Below are positions 1 to 9,136 of a stretch of DNA of 64,000 nt, piece by piece. The notes below the pieces were generated by a model. That model was given only the letters and a program-made list of their open reading frames with translations, did not search any database and was not told the origin of the DNA. Origin of the DNA: Betaproteobacteria bacterium HGW-Betaproteobacteria-9 (GTDB lineage: Bacteria > Pseudomonadota > Gammaproteobacteria > Burkholderiales > Burkholderiaceae_C); the NCBI GenBank assembly GCA_002842215.1, contig PHCC01000002.1:62001-126000 (forward strand), in the 5' to 3' direction. The position numbers were made by a program, and so were the translations under genes. The number at the start of each line of letters is the position of its first letter. Within the stretch, counting starts at the first letter, position 1.

Positions 1-1137
1 GCCTGGAGCGACCCGGGGGCGCTGCGTTCCCTGCGCGAACTGCTGCTGCAGGCCGAACGCCCGCTGGTGATCGCCGGCGGTGGCGGCTGGACGCCACAGT
101 CGGCGGCGGCCTTGCAGCGCTTTGCAGAAAACTGGCAACTGCCGGTGGCCAACGCCTTCCGCTTCCAGGACTGCTTTGACAACCACCACCCCCACTACGC
201 GGGCGACATCGGTCTTGGCATCAACCCGGCGCTGGCCGCGCGCGTGCGCGAGAGCGACCTGCTGATCGCCATTGGCCCGCGCCTGGGCGAGTCGACCACC
301 GGCGGCTACACCTTGATTGAAGCACCGATGCCGAAACAGAAGCTGGTGCACATCCACGCCAGCGCGGAAGAGTTGAACCGTGTCTACCAGGCCACGCTGG
401 CGATCAACGCCACCATGAACGCGGCGGCGCGCAGCCTGGAGGTGTTGACCGCGCCACCCGGTGTCGCCTGGGGACCGTGGACGCAAGCCTGCCACGCCGA
501 CTACGAGGCCAACGTGGACGTGGCGAACGGTGGCATCGTGCTGCCCGGCAGCATCGACATGCCGGCCCTCATCCACACGCTGCAGCGCCACCTACCGGCC
601 GACGCCGTGCTCACCAACGGGGCGGGCAACTTTGCGTCGTGGCTGCACCGCTTCTACCGCTACCACGGGCTGGTCAAAGGCCACAAGACGCAACTCGCGC
701 CTACCAACGGCGCCATGGGCTACGGTGTGCCCGCGGGCATCGCCGCGGCCATCCTCACCGGGCGCACCGCCTTCACCATCGCGGGCGATGGCGACTTCCT
801 CATGAACGGTCAGGAGCTGGCCACCGCCGTGCAGCACGGTGCAAAGTCCATCGTGCTGCTGCTCAACAACGGCACCTACGGCACGATCCGCATGCACCAG
901 GAGCGTGAGTACCCTGCGCGCGTGAGCGGTTCGGACCTGAACAACCCGGACTTCTGTGCCCTTGCCCGGGCCTATGGCTACGCGGCCGAGCAAGTCACTC
1001 AAACCGCCGAATTCGAGCCCGCGCTGCTGCGTGCCCTGGCGGCGCCCGGCGGCACGGTGATCGAAGTGATGCTCAGTGAAGAAGTCATCACCACGCGGGG
1101 CACCTTGTCGGCCATCCGCAACAAGGCGCGGGCATAA
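1..1137 (+). CDS. Thiamine-diphosphate-dependent enzyme, acetolactate synthase-like (5' end missing)
   Basis: The reading frame is open from the first base, so the N-terminus lies outside the window; the first internal start codon (GTG at 67) is not the true start. The visible 378 residues cover the central domain and the C-terminal pyrophosphate domain. The ThDP motif is present: GDGDFLMNGQ followed about 25 residues later by LLNN. An upstream phrase of the type AGGGGW plus the central-domain motif IGPRLGE is typical of acetolactate synthase, glyoxylate carboligase and related enzymes. Substrate cannot be decided from this part. The gene stands alone here; a divergent or co-directional partner is not visible. 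Confidence 0.85.
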   Translation, partial: AWSDPGALRSLRELLLQAERPLVIAGGGGWTPQSAAALQRFAENWQLPVANAFRFQDCFDNHHPHYAGDIGLGINPALAARVRESDLLIAIGPRLGESTTGGYTLIEAPMPKQKLVHIHASAEELNRVYQATLAINATMNAAARSLEVLTAPPGVAWGPWTQACHADYEANVDVANGGIVLPGSIDMPALIHTLQRHLPADAVLTNGAGNFASWLHRFYRYHGLVKGHKTQLAPTNGAMGYGVPAGIAAAILTGRTAFTIAGDGDFLMNGQELATAVQHGAKSIVLLLNNGTYGTIRMHQEREYPARVSGSDLNNPDFCALARAYGYAAEQVTQTAEFEPALLRALAAPGGTVIEVMLSEEVITTRGTLSAIRNKARA

Positions 1138-1262
1138 GACCTGTCGCAGGCCGATTTCTCGGCGAAATGTAAATAGATCACAAAACGCCGGGCAACCACG
1201 CGCTAGCTGACCGGCCGCCGTTTTTTTAAAGTTCCTCCATCAACACGACGGAGGAACGTCAC

Positions 1263-1958
1263 ATGTGGCAAGCCAATGAAACCATCTCCACCCGCAACCA
1301 TTTTTCGGCAGCGGGCCTTGGCGTTCAGGGCGGTCTGGAGCAGGCGCTCCTGCTGCGCGTGCTGGACGAAGTCGACTACGGTGTGCTGGTGATCGACGGC
1401 CAGGGCCGTTTGCGCCATGCCAACCACCTCGCGCGCCACGAAATGATCAGCGCCCGGCTGATCATGAACCACGGCAACACGCTGCTGGGCGTCACCACCG
1501 ACTTCACTGTGCAGATCCAGCAGGCGCTGGAGCAGGCGCTGCGTGGTCAGCGCCGGCTGGTGTCGCTTCGCAGTGCATCGCGGGAGCTGTCGCTGGCCTT
1601 CATCCCGCTGAGCCACCCCCTGGAGACCGATGAGCCATCGGTGCTCGTGCTGTTGTCGCGACAAAGCGCCTGCGAGAACCTGGCGGTCCGCATGTTTGCC
1701 CGGTCGCAGAACCTCAGTCCGAGCGAAGAGTCGGTGCTGATGGGGCTGTGCCGCGGCCTGTCGATCCCCGATATCGCGGCCGAACACGGCGTGGTCCAGT
1801 CCACGGTGCGCAGCCAGATCAAGGCCTTGCGCGAAAAGACCGGTTGCCCGAGCATCCGGTTGATGATGCAGCGCGTCAACAGCCTGCCGCCGGTGGTGCC
1901 CGCCTTGCGCATCGTTTCGCCGATGCCTCACAATGCCATGGAGTTTGCCCAACCATGA
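1263..1958 (+). CDS. LuxR-type helix-turn-helix regulator with PAS-like N-terminus
   Basis: 231 residues. The N-terminal half (about 25-140) reads like a PAS-type sensor (VDYGVLVIDGQGRLRHAN). The C-terminal part (about 150-215) is a LuxR/GerE helix-turn-helix with LSPSEESVLMGLCRGLS and a recognition helix around VVQSTVRSQIKALREKTG. A strong ribosome site GGAGGAA precedes ATG 1263. The stop at 1956-1958 lies just before the start of the Crp-type regulator (1965), so the two are probably co-transcribed. Targets and ligand are unknown; family known, role inferred. Confidence 0.85.
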   Translation: MWQANETISTRNHFSAAGLGVQGGLEQALLLRVLDEVDYGVLVIDGQGRLRHANHLARHEMISARLIMNHGNTLLGVTTDFTVQIQQALEQALRGQRRLVSLRSASRELSLAFIPLSHPLETDEPSVLVLLSRQSACENLAVRMFARSQNLSPSEESVLMGLCRGLSIPDIAAEHGVVQSTVRSQIKALREKTGCPSIRLMMQRVNSLPPVVPALRIVSPMPHNAMEFAQP

Positions 1959-1964
1959 GCACCC

Positions 1965-2615
1965 ATGCCCCTTGCCGCAGCCTTATCGTCCAAACCCGGT
2001 TCCACATCACACATTGAGGCTCTGGCCGCCCTCGGGGTGCCGCGTCTCTACCGCCGGGGGACGCTGCTGATACAGGAAGGGGAAACCGGCGACACGCTCT
2101 ACGTCGTTCTCAAGGGCCGGCTTCGGGCCTTTCTGGCCGACAACAGCGGCAAGGAACTCACCCTCGGCACGTACGGGCCGTGGGAATACGTGGGCGAAAT
2201 GTCGCTCGACGGCGGCCCCCGATCGGCCAATGTCGAAGCCACCGAGGCCAGCACCTGTGCTGTTGTGTCCCGGGCCACATTGCTGGGCTACATCGCCGAT
2301 CACCCCGAATTTGCCCTCGAACTCCTGGGCCGTCTGATCCGGCGCGCCCGCCTCGCCACGGAAAGCGCGCGCAGCGTGGCCCTCATCGATGTCTACGGTC
2401 GTCTGGTCAGCCTGCTGAACCGGATGGCCAGCCCGCCCAACGAACGGGGTGAGCGGCCATTGCGCGAGCGACTGACCCACCAGGCCATGGCGCAGCACCT
2501 GGCCTGCTCGCGCGAGATGGTCAGCCGCTTGCTGAAGGATCTGGAGAGCGGCGGCTACATCGCCGTCCGCGAGCGCTGGATCTGGCTGCTCAAACCGTTA
2601 CCGGCGCGTTGGTGA
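1965..2615 (+). CDS. Crp/Fnr-family transcriptional regulator
   Basis: 216 residues: a cyclic-nucleotide-type beta-barrel domain (about 25-130; LIQEGETGDTLYVVLKGRL and GEMSLDGGPRSANVEA) and a C-terminal winged helix with the recognition helix LACSREMVSRLLKDLESGG. No Fnr-type N-terminal cysteine cluster is seen, so it is Crp-like rather than oxygen-sensing. ATG 1965 is used because ATG 1955, which overlaps the preceding stop, reads in another frame and stops at 2017. A class III cyclase lies 3 kb downstream on the other strand, which makes a cAMP link possible but unproven. Confidence 0.87.
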   Translation: MPLAAALSSKPGSTSHIEALAALGVPRLYRRGTLLIQEGETGDTLYVVLKGRLRAFLADNSGKELTLGTYGPWEYVGEMSLDGGPRSANVEATEASTCAVVSRATLLGYIADHPEFALELLGRLIRRARLATESARSVALIDVYGRLVSLLNRMASPPNERGERPLRERLTHQAMAQHLACSREMVSRLLKDLESGGYIAVRERWIWLLKPLPARW

Positions 2616-2707
2616 ACAGCTGGTTGTCGCGTTTCCGGGAAAGTTGGGAGGGCGTGTTGATAGGTCGACTCACCCACCAAGCAGGGGGCGAGCGACCTGG
2701 GGTCTGG

Positions 2708-4711
2708 CTACTCGGTTCGGTCGAACCTCGCCCTGGCCAACTGGGGTGATGCGCAGCTGGTGCCATAGAGCCGCACTGCGCTGCCACTGCGGCTACCGGC
2801 ACCCAGGACACCCCAGAGTGCGGTGCTCTCGTCGGAAACCGCCAGGGCATCGGGTACTTTGACGACCCGGTAGCGCTGCGGCAGCCGGGTGGCATCCGGA
2901 TCCGGCAGTCTGGGGCTGTAGCGTGCGGCCGGATCGAAGGCACTGGAAGCGAAGCGCACGCCGCCGACCGACACGGTGGCGCCCCCGGTGCCGATGCTGT
3001 TGAATGTGCCGCTGCGTCGGATCGACGTCGGGTTGTCCGGATCGTCCACAAAGCTTTCAACATTGCCGCTGGTGTCGTAGCACTTCCCATTGAGGTAGGA
3101 CTGACGGGCTCCGGTATGGGTGCCCAGAGCCACATCGTCCCGTTCGATGTAGGCGTCGAGCACCACTGGGTGGACGCCGTCATTGCTGATCTTGACCCGC
3201 CAGGTGCCGGCTGGTGCGAGCCGGTCAGCCGGGTTGTGGGACGCCGTTGGACACAGCGCTAGCAGGGCGCAAGAGCCGTACCGACCCAAGGCGGTCCGGC
3301 CTGGAAATACCAGTGCCAGTTGTGGCATCTGGGTAGAAGGCCAGCAGCCCGCATTGCCGGTCGTCAAAGCCTCCAGCGCCCGCCCTCCGGGCAGGGTGAC
3401 TTCGATACGCACATCTTGCAGAGCTTTTTCTGGCAAATCCGGGTCACCCAGCCAGAGCTCCAGAAAACTCTGTGTCCGGTCGTCAGGCTGGACGTGCCAT
3501 GACAGTTCAACCGACTCCCCAGGAGCCAGCGTTTTGTTCGCGTGGGTGCGATCCTGGTAGCCGTTGCCGGCCGGCACAAAAACCTGCAGATGTTCGGGGC
3601 CGCGCAAGGCAATCAGCTGCTCGATGGCCGCTTCCAGCACCGAGGTGCCATCGTGCGGGCCCGCCAGCGTTCCCCAGCTGATGTTGACGACCACTTGGGC
3701 GTTGGGTGCTGTGCGGTTCAGGATATAGATGAGCGCATCCAGAATGCTCACGTTCATGGCTCCGCCCGACGTATCGACGACATTGGACCAATCCAGCTGT
3801 ACCGCAATCAACGGCGCCTGGCTGGCCGCATCATCGGCTGGGGTCATGTCGGGCGTGTGCCCTGCGCTGCTCATGCGGGCCGTGGCCAGCCAAGGGCCGC
3901 TGGCCAGACTGGCCACGTGCGTGCCGTGGTTGACGGGGTGCTTCAGGTCCCAGAACTGCAGGTGGTCGTACAGGTCGTCCTCGTCGACCGCTCCGTTGAT
4001 GGTGAAACGGTCCATGGCGTCCCGTATCGCCTTCGCTGTCAGTTCGTGGCCGTATCCCATCACCGATGGCGTTGGACCGCTGCGCTCCGGATCCAGTCTG
4101 GTGCGCAGCTTGCGTCCCATGCCTGGCCCGTGGGGGCCATCGAACTCGTCCTGACGCCAGAAATAGCGAATTCGGGGAAGTCCATCGGTGCGAAGGAAGG
4201 CGGCATTGGCGAGAGCCAGGCCCCCGTCGATGATGCCCAGGACCTTGCCGTCCAGTGCTGGCAGCCCTGTATCAGGCGTGCTTTGTGGGGTGGCCGGGTC
4301 TTTCAACGGCCCAGTGTGTTCCTCCACCGGCAGCCCCAGCTCGAAACGCCGGATGATGGCCGAAAGCGCAGGGCGCTTGCGCAGCGCCTTGAAGAATCCC
4401 TTGGCCGCTCGGGCTGTGCAGTAACGCAGTCCGTGTACTTGCAGATAAGCCTTGGACACCTGTAGCCATTTCACGTCAGAGGCCAGCAGCAGATCCTGGA
4501 CGCCGTAGTCCTGATGGAGTTCGATGGCAATCGGCAACCACTGGGGTTTGGCTGCTGCGCCTTCCCCCAGGCGATAACCGGCGAATTGATCGGCTTCTGC
4601 CCACGTCAGATAAGGGTCAGCGCCGCTGATGGCTCCGGTGGCGGACCAGTCGATGCCTGTCACTTCGCCCCTGGGCAAATCTGCCCAAGGCATCGGTGCC
4701 TGGCGTTTCAT
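2708..4711 (-). CDS. Subtilisin-like (S8) serine protease
   Basis: 667 residues from ATG 4711, chosen because it overlaps the stop of the upstream gene by four bases (ATGA); an in-frame start at 4744 would overlap by 37 bases. Catalytic triad motifs are all visible: Asp in VLGIIDGG (about 162), His in NHGTHVASLASG (about 262) and Ser in GTSCASPQLAR (about 652). An N-terminal region of about 150 residues precedes the catalytic domain and no signal peptide is evident. Only about 15 residues follow the catalytic Ser, so the usual C-terminal helix is short or lost. It is translationally coupled to the PAP2-type gene, suggesting joint function. Confidence 0.85.
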   Translation of the reverse strand: MKRQAPMPWADLPRGEVTGIDWSATGAISGADPYLTWAEADQFAGYRLGEGAAAKPQWLPIAIELHQDYGVQDLLLASDVKWLQVSKAYLQVHGLRYCTARAAKGFFKALRKRPALSAIIRRFELGLPVEEHTGPLKDPATPQSTPDTGLPALDGKVLGIIDGGLALANAAFLRTDGLPRIRYFWRQDEFDGPHGPGMGRKLRTRLDPERSGPTPSVMGYGHELTAKAIRDAMDRFTINGAVDEDDLYDHLQFWDLKHPVNHGTHVASLASGPWLATARMSSAGHTPDMTPADDAASQAPLIAVQLDWSNVVDTSGGAMNVSILDALIYILNRTAPNAQVVVNISWGTLAGPHDGTSVLEAAIEQLIALRGPEHLQVFVPAGNGYQDRTHANKTLAPGESVELSWHVQPDDRTQSFLELWLGDPDLPEKALQDVRIEVTLPGGRALEALTTGNAGCWPSTQMPQLALVFPGRTALGRYGSCALLALCPTASHNPADRLAPAGTWRVKISNDGVHPVVLDAYIERDDVALGTHTGARQSYLNGKCYDTSGNVESFVDDPDNPTSIRRSGTFNSIGTGGATVSVGGVRFASSAFDPAARYSPRLPDPDATRLPQRYRVVKVPDALAVSDESTALWGVLGAGSRSGSAVRLYGTSCASPQLARARFDRTE

Positions 4712-5793
4712 GCCCATTCCTTCAGCGCTTCCTGCCACAGCCAAGCCAGGGTGTCAGCCTTGGGAAGCGCAATCGCCGGGCCACTGACGCTGTAGGCGCC
4801 GGCGTCCAACGGGTCGCTGAGTTTGAAGTCTTTGGGTGAGCCATCGGCGTCGACGAACCTGGCGCTGTCAAACCCACGCAGCCGGACACTGCCACCTGTT
4901 GCGCGCGCCACAAAAAACTCGCCCAGGCTGCCGCCCAGCAGGCGGCCGGCCGCGCTGTCCACCGGGAAGTGCACACCGGCCACCGTGCGGTTCACGGCGA
5001 TGCGTGCGGCCAGGCGTTGCAGTTGTACCTGGCTGTTCTCGCCATCCTTCTTGCCGGGCCGGGCCTGATTCATAAAGGGCTGCAGCATCTGGGCCACGGC
5101 GAAGGCCTCGGTGGCATGCCCACTGGGCCAACTGCCATGCCCCGGGGTCGGGATCATGGGTTGAATCTGTGGTGAGAACTCGACCGGTCGCAGGGTGGCG
5201 AAGATGTGCTTGAAACGCATTTCAACCTGCACACACAGCGCCAGCGTGATCTCGATGAGCTGGATGGTTTTTTTGTGGCGATGGGCCGACAGCCCCAGCA
5301 CGGCAGACCAATAACCGACTGGTGCCGTCAACTGGTCGATGATCTCGGCTCCACGGTCGCCACGCAGGTCGGCGTAGGCGGCCACCAGTTCCAACTGCTG
5401 CTTGAGCAAGTCTTTGTCCGGCCCCTGCAAATCCACCAGTGTCTTGTTCTTGATGGTGTTGCCATTGAGATTGGCGAAACGCATCGACGCCTGTTTTCGG
5501 CTCTTGTTCACCGTGACGGACACACCTTCGAACAGCTCTTCGAAGCAGGTGGTCATCCGCGGGCCGTCAGCCCACAGCTTCAGATTGTCAGGGTGATCAA
5601 AACCGGGTGTCCCCGGGTGAAGAACGGCACCCTGGAACGGGCCGGCGATGGCCGCGCGACTGACATCGATGGCCTGGGACTCCCGGCTTGATCCGTAGCC
5701 TCCGCTGTAACCGCCCGAATATCCACCCGAGTAGCCTCCGGAATAGCCGCCACTGTATCCCCCAGAGTAACCGCCGCTATATCCACCGCTCAT
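4708..5793 (-). CDS. PAP2 / vanadium-dependent haloperoxidase-type enzyme with N-terminal SGGY repeats
   Basis: 361 residues. Residues 2-33 are eight perfect SGGY tandem repeats, then a linker, then an all-helical domain. The oxyanion site of the PAP2/haloperoxidase superfamily is complete: Lys in RFKHIFATLRP (K195, R202), PSGH (223-226), and NRTVAGVHFPVD (R269, H275, D279). This predicts phosphatase or vanadate-dependent halide oxidation; which one cannot be told by eye. No membrane segments or signal peptide are obvious, unlike lipid phosphate phosphatases, which favours the soluble haloperoxidase-like branch. The stop overlaps the subtilase start. Confidence 0.82.
   Translation of the reverse strand: MSGGYSGGYSGGYSGGYSGGYSGGYSGGYSGGYGSSRESQAIDVSRAAIAGPFQGAVLHPGTPGFDHPDNLKLWADGPRMTTCFEELFEGVSVTVNKSRKQASMRFANLNGNTIKNKTLVDLQGPDKDLLKQQLELVAAYADLRGDRGAEIIDQLTAPVGYWSAVLGLSAHRHKKTIQLIEITLALCVQVEMRFKHIFATLRPVEFSPQIQPMIPTPGHGSWPSGHATEAFAVAQMLQPFMNQARPGKKDGENSQVQLQRLAARIAVNRTVAGVHFPVDSAAGRLLGGSLGEFFVARATGGSVRLRGFDSARFVDADGSPKDFKLSDPLDAGAYSVSGPAIALPKADTLAWLWQEALKEWA
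5695..5790 (-). repeat. Eight 12-bp units coding SGGY
   Basis: Eight contiguous 12-nt units at the 5' end of the PAP2/haloperoxidase gene, all coding Ser-Gly-Gly-Tyr but with different synonymous codons. The protein repeat therefore appears maintained by selection rather than by recent slippage. The Gly/Tyr-rich stretch is low-complexity and may act as a sticky or assembly segment (inference). Confidence 0.9.
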
Positions 5794-5819
5794 ATGCGCT
5801 CCTGTCCTGGTGTTGAAGT

Positions 5820-7649
5820 TCAGTGTTCAGGCAAGCCCATTGCACTCAGAACGCGTGCACCGTGTTGCCTTGTCTTGCTCTGGCTCCCCGACGCGAGGTA
5901 TCTGCTCACCGTCAGGTCTGGCTGGAGCTGCCGTAACAACTCGAATGTCTGCCTGGCATCTTCGGTGAGGCCTGCTTCATACTGCCCGAACAGCAGCGCC
6001 CTGATGGTCGGAAGGTGGTACCTGTTTTTGCACAGGGAGCTCTTGCACAGCGCAATGGATCGGCTGTAGTCGCCGATCGCCAAGTAGCTGTTGGCCAGCA
6101 TCATCTCGAAATAGTATTTCTGCGGATCCAGCGGCGAGAGGTGCAGGGCGTTTTCGGCTTCGATCATCGAGTCCGTGGGTGTGCCCCACATCTGCGACCA
6201 CACGCTGTTGTAAAGCCAGGCCATGGCGTCGTTCGGGTTGCTCTGGGTGGCTTCCTGCAGCAGGCGGTGCGAGGCGTCCACGTCCTCGCCCAGGTGGCAC
6301 AGCGCGTGGCCCTTGATGGCCATGGCCAGCGAGCTGGAGGGCTCCAGATCGAGCGCGCGGTCGGCCATGTCGATCGCCCGCTGGAACTCCCTGGCCGGAT
6401 CGGCCGCGAGGCCTTGCACCACCTGCATGATGTGCCACTTGGCCATCCAGGCCCGGGGTGCCGCCACGCGTTTGTGCCGTTCAGCCACCGCTTCGAGCAG
6501 CTGCTGGCTGCGCTGCAGGTCGCGCGCTGTCGAGCGGTGCATGAGCGTGATGCCACCCAGCATGAGCGAATTGCTGTCCAGCTTGGGCAGCGGCAGCACC
6601 AGGCTACGCTGAATTTCGGCATGGAGCAGCGCTTGGGCACAGGCGGTGCTGAGCGTGTTGAGCAATTCGCTTTGCTCCTGCACCAAGTCCAGGGTGTCGC
6701 CACCGAGGCGTTCGGCCCACACGACTTCATGGCGGCGCGTGTCGGACAGCTCGGCCATGATGACCACCCGGTCACCCAGGGTGGCGTAGCTGCCGCTGAG
6801 CACGAAGGCAGCGTCGAGCCGGGCGTCGATCTCGCCGGGGCTGGCGCTGCGGTTGCGAAAGGCCGTGGTGGACAGGCGCGAGATCACGCGCAAGTCCTGG
6901 CTGCGTGAAAGCTGTGCGATCACGCCGTCGGCGATGAGCTCGCCGACGACGAAGTGTTCCGGCGAAGGGTTGCGGGCCTCGAACGGGATGACGGCGATGG
7001 AGGGCCGGAAGTCGACGGGCGCGGCCTCGCGCACCGCGGGACGCCAGACAGCCTGGCCGTCTCGAACCGGATGAACCAGCCAGGTGCGCACCGGTTCGGG
7101 CCAGTGTTTGAGGTAGCTCTCGCCCATGTCCTCGACTTCGCCGTCCACCCCGTCCACGATGGCATCGCGCACGGCCGCCGTGACCACCGTGTCACCCGGA
7201 TCGGCCAGGCTGGTCACGCGCGCAGCCAGGTTCACGCCGTGTCCATACACATCTTCGGTGTCGACATACAGGTGGCTGGCGTTGATGCCCGCCCGCAGAT
7301 GCAGTTGTTCGGCTGGCGGCAGGGTCTGGTTGAGGGGGGCAAAGAAGCGGTGGAGTTCGTGGGCCGCCTGCACGGCGTCAACGGGCTGGTCGAACTCGGC
7401 CAGGATGCCGTCGCCCAGGCTCTTGACCAGCCTGCCGCGCCGCTGCGGCAACACCTGCGTTCGTGCATGGCCGAGAAAGCCGTGCCAGTGGTTCACCACC
7501 GCCGACTCGTTGGCTGCCATCAGTCGCACCGATTCCACCAAGTCCATCACAAGGACCACCCTGTTGTATTGCAGCGGCAACGGCGAACTCAGGTCCTCAT
7601 GACCTGAACCGCTGACCGGCATGTTGGGCTGTGGGGGTGGAACTGTCAT
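5820..7649 (-). CDS. Class III adenylate/guanylate cyclase with TolB-like and TPR regions
   Basis: 609 residues. The cyclase domain (about 28-190) has the first metal Asp in VLVMDLVES, the second in SLGDGILAEF, and the transition-state Asn/Arg pair in GHGVNLAARV, so it looks catalytically competent. Residues about 220-350 (PSIAVIPFEA onwards) resemble the TolB/FlgO-like domain found after such cyclases. The rest is helical TPR-type (for example ALHLSPLDPQKYYFEMMLA). No transmembrane helix is evident. It precedes the PAP2-type and subtilase genes on the same strand (26-nt gap), so the three may form one operon. Confidence 0.85.
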   Translation of the reverse strand: MTVPPPQPNMPVSGSGHEDLSSPLPLQYNRVVLVMDLVESVRLMAANESAVVNHWHGFLGHARTQVLPQRRGRLVKSLGDGILAEFDQPVDAVQAAHELHRFFAPLNQTLPPAEQLHLRAGINASHLYVDTEDVYGHGVNLAARVTSLADPGDTVVTAAVRDAIVDGVDGEVEDMGESYLKHWPEPVRTWLVHPVRDGQAVWRPAVREAAPVDFRPSIAVIPFEARNPSPEHFVVGELIADGVIAQLSRSQDLRVISRLSTTAFRNRSASPGEIDARLDAAFVLSGSYATLGDRVVIMAELSDTRRHEVVWAERLGGDTLDLVQEQSELLNTLSTACAQALLHAEIQRSLVLPLPKLDSNSLMLGGITLMHRSTARDLQRSQQLLEAVAERHKRVAAPRAWMAKWHIMQVVQGLAADPAREFQRAIDMADRALDLEPSSSLAMAIKGHALCHLGEDVDASHRLLQEATQSNPNDAMAWLYNSVWSQMWGTPTDSMIEAENALHLSPLDPQKYYFEMMLANSYLAIGDYSRSIALCKSSLCKNRYHLPTIRALLFGQYEAGLTEDARQTFELLRQLQPDLTVSRYLASGSQSKTRQHGARVLSAMGLPEH

Positions 7650-7751
7650 ACCTCATTTGGGGTAGGTTTTTTTCAGTTTCTCACATTTGAGTGATGCTCT
7701 GCAGAGGCATCCCATTGACGTTGCCCTTCGGCGGCGCCGGTCGCATCCAGA

Positions 7752-7781
7752 CGAAAAAAAGCCGGCTTGCGCCGGCTCTTT
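7752..7781 (-). terminator. Rho-independent terminator of the SWIB gene
   Basis: Seven-bp stem AGCCGGC/GCCGGCT around a 4-nt loop at 7760-7777, followed on the minus strand by a run of seven T (the A run at 7754-7760). It lies about 45 bp after the original stop of the SWIB-type gene. A TTTT run on the plus side means it could also work bidirectionally. Confidence 0.8.
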
Positions 7782-7823
7782 TGATCGAAGGCTCTGCGCG
7801 AGGCGCGGAGTCCTGAGGCCTGA

Positions 7824-8242
7824 TCACTTCAGGTGTTCGTTGATCATCTTGGTCATTTCGAACATCGAAGCCTGGGCCTTCTTGAAGATCTCCTTCAGCT
7901 TGGCGTCGGCGTTGACTTCTTGATGTAGGCCCAGACCTGCTTGGTCACTTCGGTGCGTGGCAGCGGGGTGGCGCCGACGATGGCGGCCAGTGCGGCGCTG
8001 GGGGTCATGGCCTTCATGAACGCAGCGTTGGGGGTGCGCTTTTTCGCCGGAGCGGCCTTCTTGGCAGGGGCGGCTTTTTTTGCCGGAACGGCCTTCTTTG
8101 CCGGAGCTGCAGCCTTCTTGGCCGGAGCGGCTTTCTTCGCGGGTGCAGCGACCTTCTTCGCAGGAGCGGCTTTCTTTGCCGGTGCAGCGGCCTTCTTGGC
8201 CGGGGCGGCTTTTTTAGCCGGCGCTTTTTTCGCAGTTGCCAT
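7824..8242 (-). pseudogene. Lys/Ala-rich SWIB-domain (histone H1-like) protein, frameshifted by a small deletion
   Basis: ATG 8242 (ribosome site AAGGAT 10 nt upstream) opens a protein of AAPAKKA-type repeats followed by the start of a SWIB domain (KAMTPSAALAAIVG, VTKQVWAYIKK). The frame then runs into STPTPS and stops at 7895. In another frame, 7916 to 7824 codes the expected SWIB ending (VNADAKLKEIFKK ... MTKMINEHLK, then TGA). The segment usually lying between YIKK and VNADAKL, of the LQD..NKR type, is missing. A short out-of-frame deletion near 7914-7918 explains both facts; an assembly error is the alternative. If expressed, the product is 115 aa with a damaged SWIB domain. Confidence 0.8.
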
Positions 8243-8524
8243 GGTTGGATATCCTTCTAGAAGTTGACTATTCACCAGTGGAAAACGCGCTTTCTCACTG
8301 GTGTCTCGGATGCTAATGGACTTGCATCACCATTCCAAGCGGCGCGATCAGGTTTTTTGCAGGTTTTCAGAGGAAGTGAGGCCCATATTGGCGTTGAAAA
8401 CAACACTTCAGCCCACGCCCTGTGCAAGCTGTTCGTCAGAGCGTGTGGTCATGCTCCAATGCGCTCGATTTCCGGGCCCTTCTTCTCTTCGTTTTTCAAC
8501 CCGTTTTTCAATCCGATTTTCACC

Positions 8525-9031
8525 ATGTCCAACACCCCCATGATGGCCACCTGCGATTTGTGTGACGCCCACAAGAACGATGACTCCGGCGCCTTTCGTG
8601 TGCTGCCGCCCGTGTTCCGCGATTTCGGTGCGGTGCGCCGCTTCGCTGGGCCGGTGGTCACCGTCAAATGCTTCGAAGACAACACGCCCGTGAAGCAGGC
8701 GGTCGAAAGCGCGGGCGAGGGCCGGGTGCTGGTGGTGGACGGCGGCGGCTCGTTGCGCCGCGCGCTGCTGGGCGGCAACCTGGGGGCTGCGGCGGCCCGC
8801 AACGGCTGGGCAGGCGTGGTGATCGATGGCTGCGTTCGCGATGTGGCCGAGCTGGCCGTCTGCAACGTGGGCATTCGCGCGTTGGCTTGCATACCTCTGC
8901 CCACCGAGCGTCGCACCGAGGGGCTGCGCGATCTGGCGGTGCAAATCCATGGGGTGTGGGTGCGTCCAGGCGACTGGCTCTACGCCGATGAAGACGGCAT
9001 CGTGGTGTCGAACGTTCAGCTCACGGCCTGA
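8525..9031 (+). CDS. rraA: RraA-family protein (ribonuclease E activity regulator / aldolase-like)
   Basis: 168 residues from ATG 8525 (MSNTPMMATCDLCDAH), which matches the usual family start; the frame extends further upstream without similarity. Motifs GEGRVLVVDGGGSLRRALLG, GWAGVVIDGCVRDV and LACIPLPTERR are typical of RraA. In E. coli RraA binds the RNase E C-terminal scaffold; many proteobacterial homologues instead have 4-hydroxy-4-methyl-2-oxoglutarate aldolase activity, and the sequence alone does not separate the two. No strong ribosome site is seen. Confidence 0.9.
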   Translation: MSNTPMMATCDLCDAHKNDDSGAFRVLPPVFRDFGAVRRFAGPVVTVKCFEDNTPVKQAVESAGEGRVLVVDGGGSLRRALLGGNLGAAAARNGWAGVVIDGCVRDVAELAVCNVGIRALACIPLPTERRTEGLRDLAVQIHGVWVRPGDWLYADEDGIVVSNVQLTA

Positions 9032-9136
9032 GCTGGCTTGCCACTGGTCGCAGCGCAGGGCCGCCCCAAGCAAGACCACACCCCTTTGGGGGGGCAGCGA
9101 CCCGCGCAGCGGTGGAGCGTGGGGGCTCACAGCCCT

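Noticed and set aside
5695..5790. Tandem units as a possible CRISPR array
   Set aside because: Contiguous 12-bp coding repeats without spacers.
9036..9136. Possible further copy of the dispersed repeat after rraA
   Set aside because: Shares only GC-rich fragments (CCCCTTTGGGGGG, CGCGCAGCGG) and lacks the conserved core; too weak to count.
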